Assembly: GCA_030271595.1 (NCBI GenBank)
Contig: JARXKO010000113.1
Span: forward strand, 1 to 5,011
DNA: 5,011 nt
From: Pseudomonadota bacterium
GTDB taxonomy: Bacteria > Pseudomonadota > Alphaproteobacteria > Sphingomonadales > Sphingomonadaceae
Direction of reading: 5' to 3'
Shown here: in pieces, positions 1-4,710 of the stretch
How the letters are laid out: every line of letters begins with the position of its first letter
Numbering within the stretch: the stretch's first letter is position 1
Program-made: the position numbers and the translations under genes
Notes under the pieces: model-generated
What the model was told of the DNA's origin: nothing
Seen by the model: only the letters and a program-made list of their open reading frames with translations
Databases searched by the model: none

Positions 1-273
1 ACCGACGCCGGGGTCTATCCGCACGGCGACAATGGCAAGCAATTCGCCAAGATGGTGAAATGGGGGATGACTCCGCTGCAGGCGATCCAGGCGGCCACGC
101 TCAATCCCTCGATCGCTTATGACCGCACTGACATTGGAACGCTCCGTCCCGGGGCCTGGGGCGACATCGTCGCGGTCAAGGGCGACCCGCTCGTCAATGT
201 CGCCTTGCTCGAACATGTCGATGCCGTGGTAAAGGGCGGCACCCTGGTCAAAGGAACTGGCGCCACGCCATGA
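1..273 (+). CDS. metal-dependent amidohydrolase, C-terminal fragment
   Basis: This is the 3' end of a gene that begins before the window; reading frame 1 is open from base 1 to the TGA at 271-273, giving the last 90 residues. The fragment opens with TDAGVYPHGDN, which matches the strand-8 TDAG motif of amidohydrolase-superfamily enzymes, where the Asp (residue 2 here) is a metal ligand and general base. Next comes a helix of the type MTPLQAIQAATLNPS, then GTLRPGAWGDIVAVKGDPL, the C-terminal beta-sandwich return typical of imidazolonepropionase and Xaa-Pro dipeptidase-like amidohydrolases. The TDAGVxPHGDN wording fits the Zn-dependent Xaa-Pro dipeptidase-like subgroup best, but substrate cannot be set from the C-terminus. 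The stop overlaps the next start by 4 nt (ATGA), so the downstream transporter gene is probably translationally coupled. A signal peptide, if any, lies outside the window. Confidence 0.88.
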   Translation, partial: TDAGVYPHGDNGKQFAKMVKWGMTPLQAIQAATLNPSIAYDRTDIGTLRPGAWGDIVAVKGDPLVNVALLEHVDAVVKGGTLVKGTGATP

Positions 274-1229
274 GCGCACCGACGACAAGCAACCGCACAT
301 TGGTCATCGCGCTGCTCGCCAACCTGGGCATCGCGGTGTCGAAATTCGTTGCCGCGGCGCTCACCGGATCCTCGGCCATGCTCACCGAGGGCATTCACAG
401 CGTCGTCGATTCGACCAACCAGCTGCTGCTGATGTGGGGCCGCCGCCAGTCGCGCAAGCCGCCCGACAAGCGCCACCCGCTGGGCTATGGCCGCGAGCTC
501 TATTTCTGGAGCTTCGTGGTCGCCGTGCTGGTGTTCGCGCTCGGCGCCGGGGTCTCGGTCTATGAAGGGATCATCCACCTCGGCCGGCCCGAGAAAGAGA
601 TGTCGCCGCTTGTCGCCTACATCGTCCTCGGGGTCGCATTCCTCCTTGAAGGATGGTCAACGCTCGAGGCGTTTCAGGAATTCAGCGCGGCCAAGGGCAA
701 GCTCGGCTGGTTCGAAGCCATCCGCCGTTCAAAGGACCCGCCTAGCTTCATCGTTTTGCTCGAAAACGGCGCCGCGATGGCCGGGATCGTCGTCGCCGCT
801 CTGGGCGTGTTCCTGGCTCATTACACCGGCAAGTCCTATTACGACGGCGGGGCCTCGATCGTCATTGGCATCATTCTTGGTTTGACCGCGCTCCTGCTCG
901 CTTATGAATCCAAGGGCCTGCTGATCGGCGAGGCGGCGGATCCCGATCTGGTCAAGGCGATGCGCAAGCTCGCCTGCTCGAAAAAGGGCGTGGTCGGGGT
1001 CGGCCATGTGCTCACCGTCCACAGCTCGCCGGAGATTATCACCGCGATGATCAACGTCGATTTCGACGACAGCATCAGCGCCGCCGATGTCGAGCGGATC
1101 GTATGCGAAATCGAGGCCGAGACCGCCCAGCGCTGGCCGACCGTGCGGCGGCTGTTCATCCGCCCGATGCAGGGCGCCGCGGACGAAATGAAGACCCTTG
1201 GAGCATCGCCTCAAGTCGCCCCGCTATAG
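270..1229 (+). CDS. cation diffusion facilitator family metal transporter (ZnT9-like subgroup)
   Basis: This 319-residue inner-membrane protein belongs to the CDF family, which exports divalent metals such as Zn, Mn, Fe or Co by proton antiport. Hydrophobic segments lie near residues 11-32, 38-55, 77-98, 113-131, 158-184 and 194-211, matching the usual six helices, and a soluble C-terminal domain covers about 222-298. Helix 2 carries the metal-site motif H43-S-V-V-D47 (EGIHSVVDS). Helix 5 lacks the usual HxxxD and instead reads LLENGAAMAG, with Glu165 and Ala169, as I recall for the SLC30A9/ZnT9-like branch. The loop with YYDGGASIVIG (191-201) is also typical of that branch. The start overlaps the amidohydrolase stop as ATGA; the only Shine-Dalgarno-like stretch (AAAGGA, 250-255) is 14 nt upstream, so coupling to upstream translation is likely. 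Metal specificity cannot be read from the sequence. No other protein family fits as well. Confidence 0.92.
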   Translation: MSAPTTSNRTLVIALLANLGIAVSKFVAAALTGSSAMLTEGIHSVVDSTNQLLLMWGRRQSRKPPDKRHPLGYGRELYFWSFVVAVLVFALGAGVSVYEGIIHLGRPEKEMSPLVAYIVLGVAFLLEGWSTLEAFQEFSAAKGKLGWFEAIRRSKDPPSFIVLLENGAAMAGIVVAALGVFLAHYTGKSYYDGGASIVIGIILGLTALLLAYESKGLLIGEAADPDLVKAMRKLACSKKGVVGVGHVLTVHSSPEIITAMINVDFDDSISAADVERIVCEIEAETAQRWPTVRRLFIRPMQGAADEMKTLGASPQVAPL

Positions 1230-1241
1230 TCGAAACTGGAA

Positions 1242-1247
1242 AAGGAG
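1242..1247 (+). promoter_or_regulatory. Shine-Dalgarno AAGGAG for the cupin GTG start
   Basis: A full AAGGAG lies 6 nt upstream of the GTG at 1254. It is the best ribosome-binding site among the plus-strand genes of the first operon, and it fixes the non-ATG start of the cupin. Confidence 0.8.
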
Positions 1248-1253
1248 CAGTCC

Positions 1254-1655
1254 GTGCACGGATTTCACGACGACATCGAAAAGCTGACCACCGGCAATGC
1301 TGACTTCCGCCGCGTTCTGTACACCGGCCACAACCTCCAGCTGGTGTTGATGACTCTCCCGCCCGGTTGCGACATCGGCAGCGAAGTCCATGCCGACCGC
1401 GACCAGTTCTTCCGCGTCGAAGAAGGCAGCGGCAAGGTCGAAATCGACGACAGCTCCTACGATGTCGGCGACGGCAGCGGGATCATCGTCCCCGCCGGCG
1501 CCCGCCACAATGTTCGCAACACCGGCAGCGCGCCGCTCAAGCTCTACACCATTTACGGGCCGCCCGAGCACAAGGACGGCATCGTCCAGTCGACCAGGGC
1601 CGAGGCCGATGCCCGCCACCTGCAGGAAGAATGGGACGGCAAGACTAGCGAATAG
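1254..1655 (+). CDS. small single-domain cupin protein
   Basis: This 133-residue protein is a single cupin beta-barrel with no signal peptide, so it is probably cytoplasmic. Cupin motif 1 lies at about residues 42-60 (GSEVHADRDQFFRVEEGSG) and motif 2 at about 72-89 (GDGSGIIVPAGARHNVRN), with the canonical Pro80, Gly82, His85 and Asn89. Of the four usual metal ligands (His, His, Glu, His), only His46 and His85 are clear; Asp48 and Gln51 fall where the second His and the Glu would be. The GTG start at 1254 is chosen because AAGGAG sits 6 nt upstream. The gene lies 24 bp after the transporter and 39 bp before the aminotransferase, same strand, so it is probably in the same transcript. A sugar, keto-acid or small-metabolite binding or isomerase role is possible, but no substrate is indicated. 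The cupin fold is secure; the function is unknown. Confidence 0.88.
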   Translation: MHGFHDDIEKLTTGNADFRRVLYTGHNLQLVLMTLPPGCDIGSEVHADRDQFFRVEEGSGKVEIDDSSYDVGDGSGIIVPAGARHNVRNTGSAPLKLYTIYGPPEHKDGIVQSTRAEADARHLQEEWDGKTSE

Positions 1656-1694
1656 CTTGCCAAAGGGCGGCTGGGCGCGGCATCCACTGCTGCC

Positions 1695-2615
1695 ATGAGC
1701 CAGTCACTTCACGACGTTTCCGACCCGCGCAACGCGGACATTCTCATCAGCGTCAACGGCGCGCTCAAGCCGCGCGACGAGGCGGTGGTCTCGGTGTTCG
1801 ATTCGGGCTTCATGCTCGGCGACGGCGTGTGGGAGGGCCTGCGCGTCCACGACGGCAAGATTTCCTTTCTCGACCGTCATCTCGACCGCATTTACGAAGG
1901 CGCCAAGGCGCTCGCGCTCGATATCGGGGTTAACCGCGAAGCGCTGACCAAGCGGCTTTACGACACCCTCGACTCCAACCGCATGACCGACGGCGTCCAC
2001 ATCCGCCTGATGGTCACCCGCGGCGTCCGCTCGACCCCCTACCAGGACCCGCGGACCATCGTTTCCGGAGCGACCATCGTCATCGTCCCCGAATATAAGC
2101 AGCCGCCCGCGGACTCGGCGAAGCGCGGGCTCAAGCTGTTCACCGTCCATGTCCGCCGCGGCGACCCCGCGGTCCAGGACCAGAAGATCAATTCGCATAG
2201 CAAGCTCAATTGTATCCTCGCCTGCATCCAGGCGATCGAGGCCGGCGCGGACGAAGCCCTGATGCTCGACCCCCACGGCTTCGTCGCGACCTGCAACTCG
2301 ACCCATTTCTTCATCGTTCGCAAAGGGGAGGTGTGGACCTCGAGCGGCAAATATTGCCTCGGCGGAATCACTCGGGCGGTGGTCATCGAGATGTGCCGAG
2401 AAGCCGGGATCCCGGTGGTCGAAAAGGATTTCTCGCTGACCGACGTCTATGGCGCGGACGAGGCCTTCGTCACCGGCACTTTCGCCGGAATTACTCCGGT
2501 GCGTGAGGTCGACGGGCGCAAATTTGAGCGCGTCCCCGGTCCTATGGTCGAAAAGCTGCAGGCACTCTACGCCAAGAGCGTCGAGCGCGACCTGGCGGAG
2601 CATCGCCGCCCGTGA
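1695..2615 (+). CDS. class IV PLP-dependent aminotransferase (BCAT/D-amino-acid aminotransferase-like)
   Basis: This 306-residue protein has the length and fold pattern of class IV aminotransferases, which include branched-chain and D-amino-acid aminotransferases and aminodeoxychorismate lyase. Visible features in order are VSVFDSGFMLGDGVWEGLR (32-50), HLDR (62-65), the region with the likely PLP-lysine Lys164 (QDQKINSHSKLN), the cofactor strand GFVATCNSTHFF (195-206), the phosphate-binding turn CLGGITR (221-227) and GTFAGITPV (261-269). Position 199 is Thr where family members normally have the Glu that contacts the PLP pyridine nitrogen. A second lysine, Lys170, is nearby, so the Schiff-base lysine is an inference from spacing. 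ATG 1695 has no good Shine-Dalgarno directly upstream, and AAAGGG at 1662-1667 is too far; I kept it because homology begins soon after. The gene overlaps the sulfotransferase-like gene by 4 nt, which suggests joint function. Calling it ilvE would be over-specific. Confidence 0.88.
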   Translation: MSQSLHDVSDPRNADILISVNGALKPRDEAVVSVFDSGFMLGDGVWEGLRVHDGKISFLDRHLDRIYEGAKALALDIGVNREALTKRLYDTLDSNRMTDGVHIRLMVTRGVRSTPYQDPRTIVSGATIVIVPEYKQPPADSAKRGLKLFTVHVRRGDPAVQDQKINSHSKLNCILACIQAIEAGADEALMLDPHGFVATCNSTHFFIVRKGEVWTSSGKYCLGGITRAVVIEMCREAGIPVVEKDFSLTDVYGADEAFVTGTFAGITPVREVDGRKFERVPGPMVEKLQALYAKSVERDLAEHRRP

Positions 2616-3352
2616 CCAGGCGCATCGCGATGTGGTCGGGGCCACGAAACCTGTCCACCGCGATGATGCGCAGTTTCGGCAATCGCGCCGACACCTTCGT
2701 ATCCGACGAGCCGTTCTACGGCTGCTTCCTCCGCGATACCGGCGCCGACCATCCGCTGCGCGAGGAGGTTATCGCGGCCATGGACTGCGACTGGCGAAGC
2801 GTGATGTCGACCCTGAGCGGCGACCCGCCCGACGCCTCGCCGATCTGGTATCAGAAGCACATGTGGCATGAGATGACGGGCCCGATCGGGTTCGACGATT
2901 TCACCGGCTTCACCCACGCCTTCCTCATCCGAGAGCCGGAGCGGATGATCGCCTCCTATCTCAAGATGCGTCAGACGGCGCGGATCGAGAACCTCGGCCT
3001 TGAGTTGCAGGCGGAATTCTTCGAGCGCGAATGCGACCGGCTCGGCCATGCACCGCCGGTCGTCGACGCCAATGACGTGCTCGGCGATCCTGGCGCGGTT
3101 CTGGCCGGACTCTGCGCGGCGCTCGATATCGCGGGGGACTCGGCGATGCTTCACTGGCCGGCGGGGCGGCGCGAGACCGACGGCGCGTGGGCGCCGCACT
3201 GGTACACATCGGTCGAGGCAAGCACCGGTTTCGGTCCGCCGGAATCGGGTGACGTTGACCTGCCCGCCGACGCTCGGCGTCTGGCCGACCGCTGCCGCCC
3301 GCTTTACAATCAGCTAGCGTTGCATCGCATTACTGCGGCACCGGCCGGCTGA
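2612..3352 (+). CDS. P-loop sulfotransferase-like protein, partner of the aminotransferase
   Basis: This 246-residue protein resembles P-loop sulfotransferases, which move sulfate from PAPS to a small acceptor. Near the N-terminus it has MWSGPRNLSTAMMRSF (7-22), in the position of the 5'-phosphosulfate-binding loop. Next come DEPFYGCFL (32-40) and LIREPERMIASYLKM (105-119), where Arg107 and Ser115 match the 3'-phosphate-binding Arg/Ser pair. The C-terminal block WAPHWYTSVEASTGF (193-207) is strongly conserved in the homologues I recall. The sequence is like the N-terminal domain of plant branched-chain aminotransferase-like fusion proteins, whose other domain matches the gene just upstream. 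GTG 2612 is taken because it gives the GTGA overlap with the aminotransferase stop and a GGAG at 2597-2600; ATG 2630 (Met7) is a reasonable alternative. Sulfotransferase activity is inferred from motifs only, and the acceptor is unknown. Confidence 0.8.
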   Translation: MTRRIAMWSGPRNLSTAMMRSFGNRADTFVSDEPFYGCFLRDTGADHPLREEVIAAMDCDWRSVMSTLSGDPPDASPIWYQKHMWHEMTGPIGFDDFTGFTHAFLIREPERMIASYLKMRQTARIENLGLELQAEFFERECDRLGHAPPVVDANDVLGDPGAVLAGLCAALDIAGDSAMLHWPAGRRETDGAWAPHWYTSVEASTGFGPPESGDVDLPADARRLADRCRPLYNQLALHRITAAPAG

Positions 3353-3361
3353 CCCGGTCAG
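3349..3361. repeat. palindrome containing the stop codons of two convergent genes
   Basis: CTGACCCGGTCAG is a perfect 6-bp inverted repeat around a single central C. Its arms contain the TGA of the plus-strand sulfotransferase-like gene (3350-3352) and, on the other strand, the TGA of the minus-strand secreted protein (3358-3360). There is no T tract on either side, so it is not a convincing terminator. Confidence 0.6.
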
Positions 3362-3612
3362 GCGATAACCCGCACGCCTTCCTGAGCCCACTCCTGGTCG
3401 ACATCGATTTCCATCTCGGCCCATTCGGTCCGGGTCCAGCACTGAATTGTTTCGAGCCGCGTTCCAGTCGCCGCTTCGACGCGCATGCAATATCTGGCGT
3501 CGGCCGGCGCTTCTGGAGCGCCTCGCGGGGGGCTTTCGAGCGACTGCGATGCCGCGACCGGCGCAGCGCCCGCGACCATGATCAATGCGATTGCAACTTC
3601 TCTCCAGCCCAT
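3358..3612 (-). CDS. small secreted two-cysteine protein of unknown function
   Basis: The gene encodes 84 residues with a clear Sec signal peptide: a short charged start (MGWRE), a hydrophobic core at about 6-17, and a cleavage-like PVAAS-Q around residues 18-23. The mature part is about 62 residues. It begins with a Pro/Ala-rich linker (to about 38), then a compact domain with Cys42 and Cys58, a TGTRLETIQCW stretch and an acidic Trp-containing end (WAEMEIDVDQEWAQEGV). The two cysteines could form a disulfide in the periplasm. ATG 3612 is chosen over a TTG at 3633 because AAGGAG lies 7 nt upstream of it and because it gives a standard signal peptide. I recall similar short proteins in sphingomonads but no assigned role. 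The gene converges on the sulfotransferase-like gene and diverges from the MerR gene, whose operator region could also affect it. Confidence 0.75.
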   Translation of the reverse strand: MGWREVAIALIMVAGAAPVAASQSLESPPRGAPEAPADARYCMRVEAATGTRLETIQCWTRTEWAEMEIDVDQEWAQEGVRVIA

Positions 3613-3619
3613 TGCGTGT

Positions 3620-3625
3620 CTCCTT
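3620..3625 (-). promoter_or_regulatory. Shine-Dalgarno AAGGAG deciding the start of the secreted protein
   Basis: Read on the minus strand, AAGGAG is followed by 7 nt and then the ATG at 3612. It supports that ATG over the upstream TTG at 3633, which would add seven residues and disturb the signal peptide. Confidence 0.8.
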
Positions 3626-3677
3626 GGACCCAATTGTCTAGCCCTTTTCGATCGCCGACGCGACCGCGATTTCGCGC

Positions 3678-3708
3678 TTGAAGTTGACCCAAGGTCAAGC
3701 TGTATAGC
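3678..3708 (+). promoter_or_regulatory. MerR-type promoter with elongated 19-bp spacer, likely autoregulatory
   Basis: A -35-like TTGAAG (3678-3683) and a -10-like TATAGC (3703-3708) are separated by 19 bp, longer than the usual 17. MerR-family activators act on such stretched promoters by twisting the DNA. The spacer holds a perfect dyad, and the MerR gene itself starts 7 nt after the -10, so autoregulation is the natural reading. The transcript would begin at or next to the ATG, and no Shine-Dalgarno is present, which points to leaderless translation. Confidence 0.62.
3684..3698. promoter_or_regulatory. probable MerR-family operator, perfect dyad TTGACC-CAA-GGTCAA
   Basis: A perfect 6-bp inverted repeat with a 3-bp centre lies entirely between the -35 and -10 of the MerR gene promoter, the standard place for MerR-family operators. 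The GACC/GGTC arms are of the kind seen in other operators of this family. Binding by the adjacent regulator is an inference from position. Confidence 0.62.
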
Positions 3709-3715
3709 GGCCGCG

Positions 3716-4480
3716 ATGGACCAGCCGCTCGATATCCGCGACGTTGTTCGAATGACCGGCCTGACCAGCCGCGCGCTTCGCTTTTACGAAGCTCGGGGTC
3801 TGGTGGCGCCGCTGCGCACATACAGCGGACGGCGGCTTTACGGACCGAATGAGCTCGAGCGGATCAACCAGATCGTCGCGCTCAAGCGGGCCGGGCTGAC
3901 GTTGGCCCAGATCGCCGCCTTGACCCACGGGCGGCGGCTCGATCTGCCGGCGTTGATCGATGCGCAACTGGCCGCGCTGGAGGCCAAGCGCGAGGAATTG
4001 GGGGAAGCGCGAGCGCTGCTCCTGACCGTCAAGTCACGCCTCGACCGCGGCGAGCCCGTCGATGCAGCGACCTTCTGCTCGCTCATTTCAAACGAGGAAC
4101 TGACGATGACCCAAGATCAATGGGACAAGGTCTCCGACCGCTTTTTCACGCCCGAACAAAAGGCCGAATTCGCCGAATCCATGGCCAAGGTGCCGCCCGG
4201 CTTCGATCAGTCGGATTATTCGGCCAGATGGGCCGATCTGGGCAAGCGCGTCGCGGCGGCGATCCCGCTCGGTCTCGACAGCCCCGAAGCGCAGGCGCTT
4301 TACGACGAGGGGCAGAAGCTGCTGGCCCCGTTTACCGCGGTCGCCACACCGATGATGAAGCAGGGTGTAACCAGGATGTACGAACATATGGACCAGTGGC
4401 AAAACGAGGTTCCCGGTGCCCCGTTCACCGCCGAGACGTTCAGGTTCATCCAGGAAATCGGCCAGCGCCGAACGACCTGA
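3716..4480 (+). CDS. MerR-family transcriptional regulator with TipAS-like C-terminal domain
   Basis: This 254-residue regulator has an N-terminal MerR winged helix-turn-helix at about 5-72, with the signature LTSRALRFYEARGLVAP (16-32) and GRRLYGPNEL (38-47). A charged helix at about 78-112 follows, as expected for the dimerisation coiled coil. There is no cluster of metal-binding cysteines (only Cys121), so it is not a typical metal sensor. The C-terminal half (about 131-254) is helical and charged, with FFTPEQKAEFAE and a Trp-rich stretch. It resembles the TipAS-type effector domains that bind small molecules such as antibiotics, though this is my weakest assignment. ATG 3716 is chosen because MerR homology starts right there; an earlier in-frame ATG (3485) would overlap the opposite gene and its promoter. 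There is no ribosome-binding site at 3716, but a MerR-type promoter lies immediately upstream. The ligand and further targets are unknown. Confidence 0.88.
   Translation: MDQPLDIRDVVRMTGLTSRALRFYEARGLVAPLRTYSGRRLYGPNELERINQIVALKRAGLTLAQIAALTHGRRLDLPALIDAQLAALEAKREELGEARALLLTVKSRLDRGEPVDAATFCSLISNEELTMTQDQWDKVSDRFFTPEQKAEFAESMAKVPPGFDQSDYSARWADLGKRVAAAIPLGLDSPEAQALYDEGQKLLAPFTAVATPMMKQGVTRMYEHMDQWQNEVPGAPFTAETFRFIQEIGQRRTT
4094..4099 (+). promoter_or_regulatory. internal Shine-Dalgarno GAGGAA within the MerR gene
   Basis: GAGGAA lies 6 nt before the in-frame ATG at 4106, while the annotated MerR start has no such site. The sequence also encodes Glu127-Glu128, so it may be there for protein reasons alone. 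Confidence 0.4.
4106..4480 (+). other. possible short product: stand-alone effector domain from an internal start
   Basis: Translation from the in-frame ATG at 4106 (Met131 of the regulator) would give a 124-residue protein holding only the C-terminal effector-like domain, without the DNA-binding and coiled-coil parts. The GAGGAA 6 nt upstream is a good ribosome-binding site and the start falls at the domain boundary. Streptomyces lividans tipA is known to make a full-length regulator and a short ligand-binding protein in this way. That the same happens here is an inference. Confidence 0.35.
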
Positions 4481-4520
4481 AAACGGCGGCGGGGTGGTTC
4501 GCGGAATGCGGATCGCCCCG

Positions 4521-4549
4521 TTGACCTCAATCGCCATTCCCCCTAATGG
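4521..4549 (+). promoter_or_regulatory. tentative rpsL promoter
   Basis: TTGACC (4521-4526) is a good -35 and is followed after 17 bp by TAATGG (4544-4549), a poor -10. It is the best spaced pair upstream of rpsL and would leave a leader of about 155 nt. The weak -10 keeps confidence low. Confidence 0.35.
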
Positions 4550-4550
4550 C
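4533..4550. repeat. inverted repeat GCCATT-CCCCCT-AATGGC
   Basis: This is a perfect 6-bp inverted repeat with a 6-nt centre, overlapping the -10 of the tentative rpsL promoter. It has no T tract, so it is not a standard terminator. It could be an operator or chance. Confidence 0.5.
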
Positions 4551-4677
4551 CCGCTGTCCGCGACGGCTTCGATTCTTCGTTCCTCGCCGGGCAGAGCTGA
4601 ACATTGCTCGACGCATAGCGGTTTTCCGGTGGCGCTACGTCTCCGGCGATCCGCGCTTTTGCGTTGGCAAAGTAACC

Positions 4678-4691
4678 GCCGGGTTTCCGGC
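4678..4691 (+). repeat. small GC hairpin just upstream of the rpsL ribosome-binding site
   Basis: GCCGG-GTTT-CCGGC forms a 5-bp all-GC stem with a 4-nt loop, ending 4 nt before the AAAGGGGAAGG region (4696-4706) that serves rpsL. It could modestly affect ribosome access, but it is short enough to be chance in GC-rich DNA. Confidence 0.4.
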
Positions 4692-4710
4692 ACAGAAAGG
4701 GGAAGGCTTC

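Larger units (their letters stand above)
3613..3715. other. divergent intergenic region between secreted protein and MerR gene
   Basis: This 103-bp gap carries the outward signals of both genes. The MerR side has a well-formed promoter and dyad at 3678-3708. For the minus-strand gene I see no strong promoter. TTGACC on the minus strand (3698-3693, one arm of the dyad) could be a -35, but no good -10 follows at normal spacing. TAGACA (3640-3635) is a weak alternative -10. Confidence 0.6.
4481..4710. other. non-coding region between MerR gene and rpsL
   Basis: No convincing gene lies in these 230 bases; open frames crossing it on either strand are low-complexity shadows. It should hold the rpsL promoter and leader. 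I see a tentative promoter at 4521-4549, an inverted repeat at 4533-4550 and a small GC-rich hairpin at 4678-4691. No GC hairpin with a T tract is present to terminate the MerR transcript. Confidence 0.7.

Noticed and set aside
1656..1694. Possible separate promoter before the aminotransferase (TTGCCA at 1657-1662)
   Set aside because: No -10-like sequence follows at a usable distance, so read-through from the upstream operon is simpler.
1704..2645. Long minus-strand open frame (313 codons) opposite the aminotransferase
   Set aside because: It is fully antisense to a gene with clear class IV aminotransferase motifs. Its translation is Arg/Asp/Ala-rich without recognisable motifs, as expected for a shadow in GC-rich DNA.
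2567..3199. Minus-strand open frame opposite the sulfotransferase-like gene
   Set aside because: It is antisense to a gene with recognisable motifs and conserved blocks, and its own translation shows no domain.
3613..3633. TTG start at 3633 for the secreted protein
   Set aside because: It adds MGPRRHA before the signal peptide, while the ATG at 3612 has AAGGAG 7 nt upstream.
3485..3715. 77-codon N-terminal extension of the MerR regulator from ATG 3485
   Set aside because: It would run through the opposite secreted-protein gene and the MerR promoter and dyad, and the extra residues have no family resemblance. MerR homology starts at Met 3716.
4661..4674. Small hairpin TTTGC-GTTG-GCAAA in the rpsL leader
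   Set aside because: A 5-bp AT-containing stem with no T tract and no known S12-leader counterpart is too weak to call an attenuator or riboswitch.
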